Positions 1 through 7,063 of a DNA stretch of 13,740 nt are shown one piece after another. Source of the DNA: VRUE01 sp036376775 (GTDB taxonomy: Bacteria > Actinomycetota > Thermoleophilia > Solirubrobacterales > 70-9); NCBI GenBank assembly GCA_036376775.1, contig DASUZP010000124.1, forward strand, positions 1-13,740, written 5' to 3'. A model generated the notes under the pieces. That model did not search any database. It was not told the DNA's origin and was given only the letters and a program-made list of their open reading frames with translations. Both the position numbers and the translations under genes were made by a program. The first letter of the stretch is position 1, and each line of letters starts with the position of its first letter.

Positions 1-3
1 CTG

Positions 4-61
4 AACCCGGGAGGTGGGCCTCTAGGCGGGTTTCCGGTGGGGATGCCCGGCGCTCCCCACC
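4..61. terminator. Two consecutive hairpins downstream of the hemolysin III gene, possible terminator
   Basis: Just 3 nt beyond the stop codon of the minus-strand hemolysin III gene lies an 8-bp perfect stem (36-43 pairing with 54-61, 10-nt loop). A second, bulged hairpin follows (4-9 with 27-32, plus an inner 4-bp stem 11-14/19-22). The position right after a stop codon fits transcription termination or mRNA 3'-end protection. No T-run follows the stem on the minus strand, so this is not a classical intrinsic terminator. The stems are read directly from the sequence; the function is inferred. Confidence 0.4.
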
Positions 62-64
62 TGG

Positions 65-769
65 TCAGGCTGCGGGCAGGGCGAAGAAGGCGATGGCTGA
101 GAAGTGAGCTGCGGCAGCAAGGATTACCAAGGCGTGAAAGACCTCGTGGTAGCCGAAGACACGGGGATCGGGGTTGGGCCGCTGGGTTGCATAGACGATG
201 GCGCCGACGGTGTAGAGGAGCCCGCCGGCGGCAACGAGCAGGGTGCCGGCAACGCCCATGTCGACCCAGAGCTGGGGGAAGGCAACTGCAGCGACAGAAC
301 CCAGCGAGATGTAGATCAGCGCGGCGACCCATTTCGGGTGGTCGATCCAGATCGTCTCGACGATCGCGCCGGCGATCGCGCCGGCCCAGACGACGACGAG
401 GATGGCGTCGGCCAGAGGTCCGTTGAGGACGAGCAGGGCGAACGGCGTGTAGGTACCGGCAATGAGGAAGAAGATCATCGAGTGATCGAGGCGGCGCATC
501 CAGCGGCGTACTTCGGGTCGCTTCCAGTTGACCCGGTGGTAGAGGGCGCTGGTGCCGAGCAGAGCCGAGAGGCTGACCGCGTAGATCGCGACAGCGAGGG
601 TCGCCTTCGGCGTCTTCGCGGCGACGATCAGCGCTGCGCCGAGGGCGAGCGAGACGAAGAAGGCCCACTCGTGGGAGACGCCGCGCAGCCGAGGCTTGAC
701 CGCGGCGATCGCCTCGCTCGCAACTTCCTTTGCAGATTCCGCCTTCTCCGCGGCCCTCGCCCGCACCAT
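65..769 (-). CDS. Hemolysin III / PAQR family membrane protein
   Basis: A 234-aa integral membrane protein of the hemolysin III (YqfA/PAQR) family, usual length for bacterial members, with about seven hydrophobic segments from residue 36 to the C-terminus. The family's metal-site residues are all present: S74-x3-H78 (SALYHR), D95 in LDHSMIFFLIAGTYTPF, and H208-x3-H212 in FGYHEVFHALVI. In eukaryotic PAQR receptors the matching residues bind zinc and are linked to ceramidase-like activity. The bacterial role is poorly defined, and the 'hemolysin' name comes from one Bacillus protein. Residues 1-30 form a charged, Ala/Glu/Lys/Arg-rich cytosolic tail before the first membrane segment. The chosen ATG has only a weak ribosome-binding sequence (GGTGAC) upstream. 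It is divergent from nrdJ across 132 bp and appears monocistronic. Family call is secure; substrate unknown. Confidence 0.9.
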   Translation of the reverse strand: MVRARAAEKAESAKEVASEAIAAVKPRLRGVSHEWAFFVSLALGAALIVAAKTPKATLAVAIYAVSLSALLGTSALYHRVNWKRPEVRRWMRRLDHSMIFFLIAGTYTPFALLVLNGPLADAILVVVWAGAIAGAIVETIWIDHPKWVAALIYISLGSVAAVAFPQLWVDMGVAGTLLVAAGGLLYTVGAIVYATQRPNPDPRVFGYHEVFHALVILAAAAHFSAIAFFALPAA

Positions 770-849
770 CTACTTGTCACCATAGAGGGTGAAAGGCGCG
801 ATTTCTGCGGCGTTTGCGGAGTCGGTCGTCACAAAGTCTGTCCGACTCG

Positions 850-879
850 TTGACGATCCTGGGCAGCTCCCCCTTAAAG
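850..879 (+). promoter_or_regulatory. Candidate promoter for nrdJ
   Basis: TTGACG (850-855) and TTAAAG (874-879), separated by 18 bp, resemble a sigma-70/HrdB-type -35/-10 pair upstream of nrdJ. Transcription would start near 886, leaving a leader of about 16 nt that contains the GAGGAG ribosome-binding site at 889-894. The -35 is good and the -10 is only fair. A leader this short leaves no room for a cobalamin riboswitch. Inferred from motif similarity only. Confidence 0.4.
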
Positions 880-888
880 CCGCTTCGA

Positions 889-894
889 GAGGAG
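889..894 (+). promoter_or_regulatory. Strong ribosome-binding site of nrdJ
   Basis: GAGGAG lies 7 nt before the ATG at 902. It is the clearest Shine-Dalgarno sequence in the window and fixes the nrdJ start codon. Confidence 0.75.
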
Positions 895-901
895 AAGTTC
901 G

Positions 902-3727
902 ATGTCCCAGACCGCCACCAGTGCTCCGAAAAACGGTCTCAAGGGCCTAGCGATCGAGCGCCGCTTCTCCTCCTCTGGAACCCATCCTTTCGACGAGATC
1001 GAGTGGGAGATCCGCGACGCCGTGATCGGCGATCCGGCCGCGCCGGCCTTCGAGCAGCGCGGGGTCGAGTTCCCCAAGAGCTGGAGCCAGAACGCGACCA
1101 ACATCGTCGCCCAGAAGTACTTCCGGGGCCAGATGGGGAGCGAGCAGCGCGAGTCCTCGGTCAAACAGATGATCGGGCGGGTCGCGGGGACGATCTCCGG
1201 CTGGGGACGCGAAGGCGGTTACTTCGCCTCCGACGAGGACGCCGACGCCTTCGAGGCGGAGCTGACCTCGATCCTGCTCAACCAGAAGGCGGCCTTCAAC
1301 TCGCCGGTCTGGTTCAACGTCGGCTTCGAGGAGCGGCCCCAGTGCTCGGCTTGCTTCATCCTCAGCGTCGACGACTCGATGGAGTCGATCCTCGACTGGA
1401 ACACCAAGGAGGGGATGATCTTTCGCGGCGGCTCCGGCTCGGGGATCAACCTCTCCAACATCAGGGGCTCGGTCGAGCCGCTCTCCAAGGGCGGGCTCGC
1501 CTCCGGCCCGGTCAGCTTCATGCGCGGCGCCGACGCCTGGGCGGGGACGATCAAGTCGGGCGGCAAGACGCGGCGCGCGGCGAAGATGGTCGTCCTCGAC
1601 GTCGACCACCCGGACGTCGAGCACTTCATCTGGTGCAAGGCCAAAGAGGAGGAGAAGGCGGGGGCGCTGCGCGACGCCGGCTTCGACATGTCGATCGACG
1701 GCGAGGGTTTCACCTCGATCCAGTACCAGAACGCCAACAACTCGGTGCGGGTCACCGACGAGTTCATGGAGGCGGTCGAGGCCGACGAGGACTGGGACCT
1801 GAAGGCGCGCACCACCGGTGAGACGACCAAGACGCTGCCGGCGCGCGAGCTGATGAGCCAGATCGCCGACGCCGCCTGGCGCTGCGCCGATCCAGGTGTC
1901 CAGTACGACACGATCATCAACCGCTGGCACACCTCGCCGGAGTCGGGACGGATCAACGCCTCCAACCCGTGCAGCGAGTACATGCACGTCGACGACTCGG
2001 CCTGCAACCTGGCCTCGCTCAACCTGATGAAGTTCCGCCGCGAGGACGGCAGCTTCGACGTCGAGAACTTCGAACACGCGGTCGACATCGTCTTCCTCGC
2101 GCAGGAGATCGTCGTCGGCTTCTCCAGCTACCCGACCGAGCAGATCGGCGAGAACGCCAATGCCTTCCGCCAGCTCGGCCTCGGCTACGCCAACCTCGGC
2201 GCGCTGCTGATGTCCGACGGGCTGCCCTACGACTCCGACGCCGGCCGCAACGTCGCCGCCGCGATCACGGCGCTGATGACCGGCCGCGCCTACCGCAAAT
2301 CGGCGGAGATCGCCGCTGAGGCAACGGGGCCCTACGACGAGTACGAGAAGAACCGCGAGGCCCACAACGGCGTGATGCGGATGCACCGCGACGCCGCCTA
2401 CGACGTCGATCCGACCGGGATCAAGGGCGAGCTGCTCGAGGCCGCGCAGCGGTCCTGGGACGAGGCGGTCGAGCTCGGCGAGGAGCACGGCTACCGCAAC
2501 GCCCAGGCGACGGTGCTGGCGCCGACCGGGACGATCAGCTTCCTGATGGACTGCGACACGACTGGGATCGAGCCCGACTTCTCCCTGGTCAAGTTCAAGG
2601 AGCTGGTCGGCGGCGGGCAGATGACGATCGTCAACAAATCGGTGCCGCTGGCGCTGCGCACGCTCGGCTACTCAGACGCCGAGGTCGACCAGATCGACGC
2701 CCACATCGCCGAGCAGGCGACGATCGTCGGCGCGCCCGGCCTCAAGGACGAGCACCTGCCGGTCTTCGACGTCGCGGTCGGCGAGCGGGCGATCTCCCAC
2801 ACCGGCCACATCGACATGATGGCCGCGACCCAGCCGTTCATCTCCGGCGCGATCTCCAAGACGGTCAATCTGCCGCAGACCGCGACGGTCGAGGACATCG
2901 CCGACGCCTACACCCGCGGCTGGAAGGGTGGCCTCAAGGCGCTAGCGATCTACCGCGACGGCTCCAAGACCGCGCAGGCGCTGCGCACCGACGCGCAGGA
3001 TGAAAAGGAGGTCGAGGCGGAGGTCGTCGCGCTGCCGCCGGAGCGCAAGCGGATGCCGCGCGAGCGCGAATCGATCACCCACAAGTTCTCGATCGCCGGC
3101 CACGAGGGCTACATCACCGCCGGCAAATACGAGGATGGCTCGGTCGGCGAGATCTTCCTCACCGACATCGGCAAGGAGGGATCGACGATGCGAGGGCTGA
3201 TGAACGCCTTCGCGACGGCGATCTCACTCGGCCTCCAGTACGGCGTCCCGCTCGAAGACTTCGTGCGCAAGTTCAGCTACATGCGCTTCGAGCCGGAGGG
3301 GATCACCGGCAACCCGGAGATCCCCTTCGCCAAATCGCTGCCCGACTACATCATGCGCTGGGTGGCGAGCCGCTTCATCGAGGACACCGAAACGCTCGAG
3401 GAACTGGGGATCATGACCCAGGAGGTCCGGGCCAAGCAGGAGACGGCGCAGCTCGGGCTCGGGATCGCCACCGACACGGCCGGCCCGGCGAACGGCGGCA
3501 ACGGCCACTCCAAGCCGGGTAACGGCAACGGGGCAGAGAAGGCGAAGGCGACCGGCGGCGAGGCAGTCCCGGCCGCGGCGGCCTTCACCGACACCCCGCC
3601 TGTCGTACCGGCGAAGATGTCCGGCCTCGATCTGGGCCCAGCCTGCGAGCAGTGCGGCGGCATGATGCAGCGCACGGGTTCGTGTTACACCTGCTCCAGC
3701 TGCGGTAACAACACTGGTTGTGGTTGA
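902..3727 (+). CDS. nrdJ: Adenosylcobalamin-dependent (class II) ribonucleoside-diphosphate reductase
   Basis: A 941-aa class II ribonucleotide reductase that makes deoxyribonucleotides in the cytoplasm using a coenzyme-B12 thiyl radical, independent of oxygen. The active-site signature NPCSEYMHVDDSACNLAS gives N355, radical cysteine C357, E359 and C368. The 11-residue spacing between C357 and C368 matches the characterised Thermotoga enzyme, and C151 (CSACFIL) is the likely redox partner of C368. The substrate-phosphate loop LAPTGTISF lies near 539-547. A TSCPD domain spans about 727-830. A Gly/Asn/Ala-rich linker (about 860-905) leads to a C-terminal cysteine cluster (C915, C918, C928, C931, C934, C940), a zinc-ribbon-like tail expected to relay reducing equivalents. 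There is no N-terminal ATP-cone and no intein. Length is normal for the family. The start is fixed by a strong GAGGAG. No nrdA/B, nrdR or cobalamin gene is adjacent. Confidence 0.97.
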   Translation: MSQTATSAPKNGLKGLAIERRFSSSGTHPFDEIEWEIRDAVIGDPAAPAFEQRGVEFPKSWSQNATNIVAQKYFRGQMGSEQRESSVKQMIGRVAGTISGWGREGGYFASDEDADAFEAELTSILLNQKAAFNSPVWFNVGFEERPQCSACFILSVDDSMESILDWNTKEGMIFRGGSGSGINLSNIRGSVEPLSKGGLASGPVSFMRGADAWAGTIKSGGKTRRAAKMVVLDVDHPDVEHFIWCKAKEEEKAGALRDAGFDMSIDGEGFTSIQYQNANNSVRVTDEFMEAVEADEDWDLKARTTGETTKTLPARELMSQIADAAWRCADPGVQYDTIINRWHTSPESGRINASNPCSEYMHVDDSACNLASLNLMKFRREDGSFDVENFEHAVDIVFLAQEIVVGFSSYPTEQIGENANAFRQLGLGYANLGALLMSDGLPYDSDAGRNVAAAITALMTGRAYRKSAEIAAEATGPYDEYEKNREAHNGVMRMHRDAAYDVDPTGIKGELLEAAQRSWDEAVELGEEHGYRNAQATVLAPTGTISFLMDCDTTGIEPDFSLVKFKELVGGGQMTIVNKSVPLALRTLGYSDAEVDQIDAHIAEQATIVGAPGLKDEHLPVFDVAVGERAISHTGHIDMMAATQPFISGAISKTVNLPQTATVEDIADAYTRGWKGGLKALAIYRDGSKTAQALRTDAQDEKEVEAEVVALPPERKRMPRERESITHKFSIAGHEGYITAGKYEDGSVGEIFLTDIGKEGSTMRGLMNAFATAISLGLQYGVPLEDFVRKFSYMRFEPEGITGNPEIPFAKSLPDYIMRWVASRFIEDTETLEELGIMTQEVRAKQETAQLGLGIATDTAGPANGGNGHSKPGNGNGAEKAKATGGEAVPAAAAFTDTPPVVPAKMSGLDLGPACEQCGGMMQRTGSCYTCSSCGNNTGCG

Positions 3728-3741
3728 TCTGAGGGCGTAAA

Positions 3742-3890
3742 CCAGGGGGATGCCGACTTCCCCTGGGTGAATTTGCGTTCGCCGGCTGCGCCGGCTCCGG
3801 ATGTTTGAGCGCGGCCTACGGCCGCGCAATCCCGAGATTGCATATCGCGGCTTCGCCACATCCCCCCAGGGGAAGTCGGCATCCCCCTGG
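3742..3890. repeat. 149-bp foldback element with 26-bp perfect terminal inverted repeats
   Basis: The gap between the convergent nrdJ and P450 genes is almost filled by one element. Its outer arms, 3742-3767 and 3865-3890, are perfect 26-bp reverse complements. Nested inside are a GCCGGC/GCCGGC hairpin (3781-3795, 3-nt loop), an 8-bp GCGCGGCC/GGCCGCGC hairpin (3809-3827, loop TAC), a GCAATC/GATTGC hairpin (3826-3841, overlapping the previous one by 2 nt), and a longer-range pairing of GGATGT (3799-3804) with ACATCC (3858-3863). No protein-coding frame or obvious target-site duplication is visible. It could be a bidirectional terminator for the two convergent genes, a structured intergenic repeat (REP/BIME-like) or a small MITE. 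The structure is seen directly; the class is inferred. Confidence 0.75.
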
Positions 3891-3901
3891 CTCCAACCAC
3901 C

Positions 3902-5242
3902 TCAGCTGAGCACGACTCTGGCGTTGTGACGGGGCGTCTCGGTGATCGCTCGCCTGAAGATTCTCTCGGGACGGGAGTCGGCCGGGCGGATCTGGCGGCG
4001 CTTGACCAGCTCCTTCAAGACCACCGCCATCTCGAACTGGGCGAAGGAAGCGCCGAGGCAGCGGCGGACGCCGCCGCCGAAGGGGATCCAGGTGTAGGTG
4101 CCCGGCGGGTTGTCGAGAAAGCGCTCCGGCCTGAAGGCTTCCGGCTCGGGATAGATCTCGGGATTGCGGTGGACGAGGTAGACGGATGGGGTGACCGAGA
4201 CGCCGGCCGGTAGCTCGTAGCCACCGATCTCGACCGGCTCGGTGAGGCGGCGGATGACGATCGAGATCACCGGGCGCAGACGCAGCGTCTCCTGGATCGT
4301 CGCGGTCAGGTAGTCCTCCGACCCTGACTCGACCTCGCGGCGCAGGCGGTCGAGCTTCTCTGGGTGACGGCTCAAGCGCTCGACCGCCCAGGCGAGCGAG
4401 GTCGCGGTGGTCTCATGGCCGGCGACGAGCAGGGTGAGCAGCTCGTCGCGCATCTCCTCGTCGCGCATCGGGCTGCCGTCCTCGTGGGTAGCGCCGACCA
4501 GCAGCGAGAGGATGTCGTCGCGCTGCTCGAGGTCACCGGCGCGGCGACGCTCGGCGATCTCGCGGTGGATGAGCCGATCGACCCGCTCGATCCGTCGCCG
4601 GAACGAGCCCAGGTGCCGCACCCGCGTGGGACCGACCAGAAGCAGCGGCAGCAGCAGACGCGGGTTGGTGGTGAGGTCGAGGAAGCCGCGCAGGGCAGCG
4701 CGAAGCTCGGCCATCCTCTCCCCCTCCCCGACGCCGAAGACGGTGCGCAGGATGATGTCGAGCGTGATCGCCTGCATCCGCGGCCGCAGCTCGTACGGCG
4801 TGCCGTCGGGCCAGCTTTCGATCTCGGCGGCGGCGATCTCGGCCATCGTCTCGCCGTAGCCCTGCATGCGCTCGCCGTGGAACGGGGGCAGCAGCAGGCG
4901 GCGCTGGCTCATGTGCGGCTTCTCATCGAGGACGAGGAGCGAGTTACGACCGAGGACCGGGGCGAGGATCTGGTTCCCCTCGCCGGCGTGGAAGACGCGC
5001 GGGTCGCCGGTGAAGACCTGTTTGACCGCTTCGGGATCGGCCAGCATCACCCAGGTCCCCTCGTAGGCGATCTTCAACCTGAAGATGTCGCCATAGCGGT
5101 CCTGACAGGCGAACAACATCCGCCGGGCCTGCCGCGACCAGATCGCCGTCTGGAGCGGGCGTGGCAGCGACGGACCCGGTGGAAGGCGTCGCTCCGCCGG
5201 CCGGGTGACAGCCTGCGGAGCGGTTGTCGTCGCTGCCTCCAT
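3902..5242 (-). CDS. Cytochrome P450 monooxygenase
   Basis: A 446-aa soluble bacterial cytochrome P450, a haem-thiolate enzyme that inserts one oxygen atom into an organic substrate using electrons from a ferredoxin or flavodoxin system. All hallmarks are present: the proline-rich start RRLPPGPSLP (18-27), the I-helix oxygen-activation motif AGHETT (274-279), the K-helix ETLR (318-321), PERF (372-375), and the haem-binding loop FGGGVRRCLG (388-397) with ligand Cys395. There is no N-terminal membrane anchor. The LPPGP start and overall layout resemble the CYP110/CYP135/CYP138-like bacterial group, a low-confidence subfamily guess. No ferredoxin or reductase gene is adjacent, so its redox partner is encoded elsewhere. 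The ATG is preceded by GAGG about 4 nt upstream. It is divergent from the ester hydrolase across 118 bp. Substrate unknown; terpenoid, fatty-acid or steroid oxidation are all possible. Confidence 0.95.
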   Translation of the reverse strand: MEAATTTAPQAVTRPAERRLPPGPSLPRPLQTAIWSRQARRMLFACQDRYGDIFRLKIAYEGTWVMLADPEAVKQVFTGDPRVFHAGEGNQILAPVLGRNSLLVLDEKPHMSQRRLLLPPFHGERMQGYGETMAEIAAAEIESWPDGTPYELRPRMQAITLDIILRTVFGVGEGERMAELRAALRGFLDLTTNPRLLLPLLLVGPTRVRHLGSFRRRIERVDRLIHREIAERRRAGDLEQRDDILSLLVGATHEDGSPMRDEEMRDELLTLLVAGHETTATSLAWAVERLSRHPEKLDRLRREVESGSEDYLTATIQETLRLRPVISIVIRRLTEPVEIGGYELPAGVSVTPSVYLVHRNPEIYPEPEAFRPERFLDNPPGTYTWIPFGGGVRRCLGASFAQFEMAVVLKELVKRRQIRPADSRPERIFRRAITETPRHNARVVLS

Positions 5243-5319
5243 CGCGCCTCTGGGCGTGACGGTACAGCGGTCTGGGCGGCGCTCGTGTGAGATCCGTCCC
5301 GCTTAACCGAAACTCGACA

Positions 5320-5349
5320 TTGCCCTGACCGGGCCGTCTCGAATAGTCT
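5320..5349 (+). promoter_or_regulatory. Candidate promoter of the ester hydrolase, near-leaderless
   Basis: TTGCCC (5320-5325) and TAGTCT (5344-5349), 18 bp apart, fit a sigma-70-type promoter. The -10 ends 11 nt before the proposed TTG start at 5361 and no Shine-Dalgarno sequence is visible, so the mRNA would be leaderless or nearly so, which is common in actinobacteria. Motif-based inference only. Confidence 0.3.
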
Positions 5350-5360
5350 GCGGCCCCGTC

Positions 5361-6422
5361 TTGGCACCTCCCCGACTGCCGCCGCGCATCGAGCACAGGA
5401 TCCTGCGACTTATCTGCGGGCTACCGGCGGGCCTGCAGCGACCGCTCTTCGGCGCGCCGCCGCAGATCGACGGACAACGGCTTGCGACAGAGATGCAGCC
5501 ATTGCTGCGCCTGGCGAACCTGACCCGAGGCGAGTCGGAGTCTGGATACGGCAAGCTCTCGCCGCAGCAGGCTCGCGCGCGGATCCGGACCAATTCCGCC
5601 GCCGCAGCGGGACCACGTCAACCGCTGCCCGCCGTCAACGACCTGGCAATTCCAGGACCGGCGGGGATGATCCCGGCGCGCTTCTACGAACCGCCGCGGA
5701 TCGGGATCGAGGACCGGCCCTTGATCGTCTACTTCCACGGCGGTGGCTGGACTATCGGCGATCTCGACACCTGCGACAGCGTCTGCCGCTTTCTCGCCGT
5801 CAACGTGCCGGCCGCGGTGCTCTCGATCGACTACCGCCTCGCCCCCGAGCACCCCTTTCCCGCCGCCGTCGAAGACGCGTTCGCGGCCTACCTTTGGGCC
5901 GCAGCAAACACCCCCCGTCTGGGCGTCGACCCTGGCCGGATCGCCGTCGCCGGCGACAGCGCCGGTGGCAATCTCGCCGCCGCGGTCAGCCTGCTTGCCC
6001 GCGACGAAGAGGGGCCGAGCCCGGCGATGCAAGCGTTGATCTACCCGGTCACCGATGCGATGGGCGGGCTGCCTTCGCGCGATGTGTTTGCCAAGGGCTT
6101 CCTGCTGACACGAGCCGACATGGACTGGTTCGAGGATCACTACCTACCGCCGGCGAGCGATCATTCCGATCCCCGGGTCTCGATGCTGAGAGCCGACGAC
6201 CTCACCGGGTTGCCACCTGCCTACGTCGCAACCGCCGGCTTCGATCCGCTGCGCGACGAGGGCGAGGCCTACGCAGCGCGGATGCAGGAGGCCGGCGTCC
6301 AGGTCGCCCTGCGTCGCCATCCGGGCCTGATCCATGGCTTCGCCAACATGACCGCGTTCAGCCCCACGGCCGAGGCCGCGATGCTCGAGCTGGCCGGCGC
6401 CATCCGCAGCGGCCTTGGTTGA
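5361..6422 (+). CDS. Alpha/beta hydrolase, HSL (family IV) esterase/lipase
   Basis: A 353-aa serine hydrolase of the hormone-sensitive-lipase group, predicted to cleave short- to medium-chain carboxyl esters. The oxyanion-hole motif HGGGW lies at 126-130, the YRLAPEHPFPAAVEDA block at 158-173, and the nucleophile elbow GDSAG at 198-202 with Ser200. The rest of the triad is Asp295 (FDPLRDEG) and His325 (LIHGF). About 95 residues precede the catalytic core, forming the cap region usual in this family. No signal peptide is evident, so it is probably cytoplasmic. The start is uncertain: the TTG at 5361 lacks a ribosome-binding site but gives the full cap domain and sits just after a plausible -10. 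The gene is divergent from the P450, and its stop codon overlaps the CsoR operator and -35 of the next operon. Substrate unknown. Confidence 0.9.
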   Translation: MAPPRLPPRIEHRILRLICGLPAGLQRPLFGAPPQIDGQRLATEMQPLLRLANLTRGESESGYGKLSPQQARARIRTNSAAAAGPRQPLPAVNDLAIPGPAGMIPARFYEPPRIGIEDRPLIVYFHGGGWTIGDLDTCDSVCRFLAVNVPAAVLSIDYRLAPEHPFPAAVEDAFAAYLWAAANTPRLGVDPGRIAVAGDSAGGNLAAAVSLLARDEEGPSPAMQALIYPVTDAMGGLPSRDVFAKGFLLTRADMDWFEDHYLPPASDHSDPRVSMLRADDLTGLPPAYVATAGFDPLRDEGEAYAARMQEAGVQVALRRHPGLIHGFANMTAFSPTAEAAMLELAGAIRSGLG

Positions 6423-6448
6423 TACCCCCTAGGGGTATTTGCTAGCCT
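6419..6448 (+). promoter_or_regulatory. Promoter of the DUF4396-csoR operon
   Basis: TTGATA (6419-6424) and TAGCCT (6443-6448) form a -35/-10 pair with an 18-bp spacer. The spacer is occupied almost entirely by the CsoR-type palindrome, exactly where a bound repressor would block RNA polymerase. The -35 overlaps the stop codon of the upstream hydrolase. The promoter call is inferred, but the match to the operator position strengthens it. Confidence 0.55.
6422..6438. promoter_or_regulatory. CsoR-type copper operator
   Basis: ATACCCC-CTA-GGGGTAT is a perfect 7-bp inverted repeat around a 3-bp centre. It matches the ATACCCC...GGGGTAT type of site bound by copper-sensing CsoR tetramers in several bacteria. 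It starts at the last base of the hydrolase stop codon, lies between the -35 and -10 of the next promoter, and is 43 bp before the DUF4396 start. Since csoR is the second gene of that operon, negative autoregulation relieved by Cu(I) is the expected logic. Confidence 0.85.
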
Positions 6449-6481
6449 GGGTTCGACCTCACCCGCTCACGCAGGACAGGC

Positions 6482-7063
6482 ATGGACGCCGCAACCCATA
6501 CCCACCACCACCACCACGAGATGCCGGCCGAGGGAGTGGCGTTGACCGCGGTCGCGATCAGCGCCACCTTGCACTGCTTGACCGGCTGCGCAATCGGCGA
6601 GATCGCCGGGATGGCGATCGGCACCGCGGCGGGGCTCTCGAACCTGGCGACGGTCGTCCTCTCGATCGCCCTCGCCTTTCTCTTCGGCTACAGCCTGACC
6701 AGCCTGCCCCTGCTGCGCGCCGGCCTCGTCCTCTCTGCGGTGATCCCGATCGCCTTCGCCTCCGACACGCTCAGCATCGCGACGATGGAGGTCGTCGACA
6801 ACGCGGTCGTCGTCGCGATCCCCGGAGCGATGAACGCCGGCCTGGATTCGCTGCTCTTCTGGGGCAGCCTCAGCTTCTCGCTGGTCCTCGCTGGCGCCTT
6901 CGCCGTGCCGGTCAACCGCTGGCTGATCGCCCGCGGCAAAGGGCATGCCGTCGTCCACGAGACCGGCATCCACGGCGGGCCGCCGGTACGGGTGGTCGCC
7001 TACGTCGCCGCCGCGATGGGGGTCTTCGGCGCCACCGTGCTGATCGCGGAAGGGCTGTCGTGA
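6482..7063 (+). CDS. DUF4396 family membrane protein, His-rich N-terminus, CsoR-controlled
   Basis: A 193-aa membrane protein recognised as DUF4396 by the block LHCLTGCAIGEIAGMAIG (30-47) and the block MNAGLDSLLFWGSL...AVPVNRWLIARGKGHAV near 120-158. About five hydrophobic segments are visible (roughly 18-47, 56-80, 82-105, 125-150 and 168-190). The N-terminus carries a histidine cluster (H6, H8-H12). H31, C32, C36, E40 and M44 are spaced so that several could line one face of the first helix, which suggests metal, perhaps Cu(I), binding or passage. No function is established for the family as far as I know. An AGGA (6473-6476) sits 5 nt before the ATG. The upstream CsoR operator and the 4-bp overlap with csoR indicate a metal-responsive operon. 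No CopA ATPase or CopZ chaperone is in the window. The copper-homeostasis role is inference. Confidence 0.85.
   Translation: MDAATHTHHHHHEMPAEGVALTAVAISATLHCLTGCAIGEIAGMAIGTAAGLSNLATVVLSIALAFLFGYSLTSLPLLRAGLVLSAVIPIAFASDTLSIATMEVVDNAVVVAIPGAMNAGLDSLLFWGSLSFSLVLAGAFAVPVNRWLIARGKGHAVVHETGIHGGPPVRVVAYVAAAMGVFGATVLIAEGLS

Noticed and set aside
1..90. Possible signal recognition particle RNA, because of CCTGGTCAGGC at 60-70.
   Set aside because: The defining GTCAGG...CCGGAAGG.AGCAG helix-8 motif is absent after this word, and the word overlaps the end of the hemolysin III coding sequence.
770..901. Cobalamin riboswitch upstream of nrdJ.
   Set aside because: No B12-box or matching long-range stems, and the likely transcription start leaves a leader of about 16 nt.
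947..2488. A 513-codon open frame on the minus strand opposite nrdJ.
   Set aside because: It is fully antisense to a clearly functional nrdJ. Its translation is rich in Arg/Val/Asp/Gly low-complexity sequence with no motif, as expected from GC-rich codon mirroring.
3478..3590. Imperfect GGCAACGG-type repeats near the nrdJ C-terminus as a possible repeat locus.
   Set aside because: They encode the flexible Gly/Asn linker common between the catalytic part and the cysteine tail of class II reductases; protein-level low complexity explains them.
902..3727. Intein inside nrdJ, a frequent insertion site.
   Set aside because: The 941-aa length and uninterrupted active-site blocks leave no room for an intein, and no splicing motifs are seen.
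3224..3859. A 211-codon minus-strand frame over the end of nrdJ and the foldback element.
   Set aside because: It is mostly antisense to the TSCPD domain, linker and cysteine tail of nrdJ, with Arg/Gly-rich low-complexity translation and no recognisable fold.
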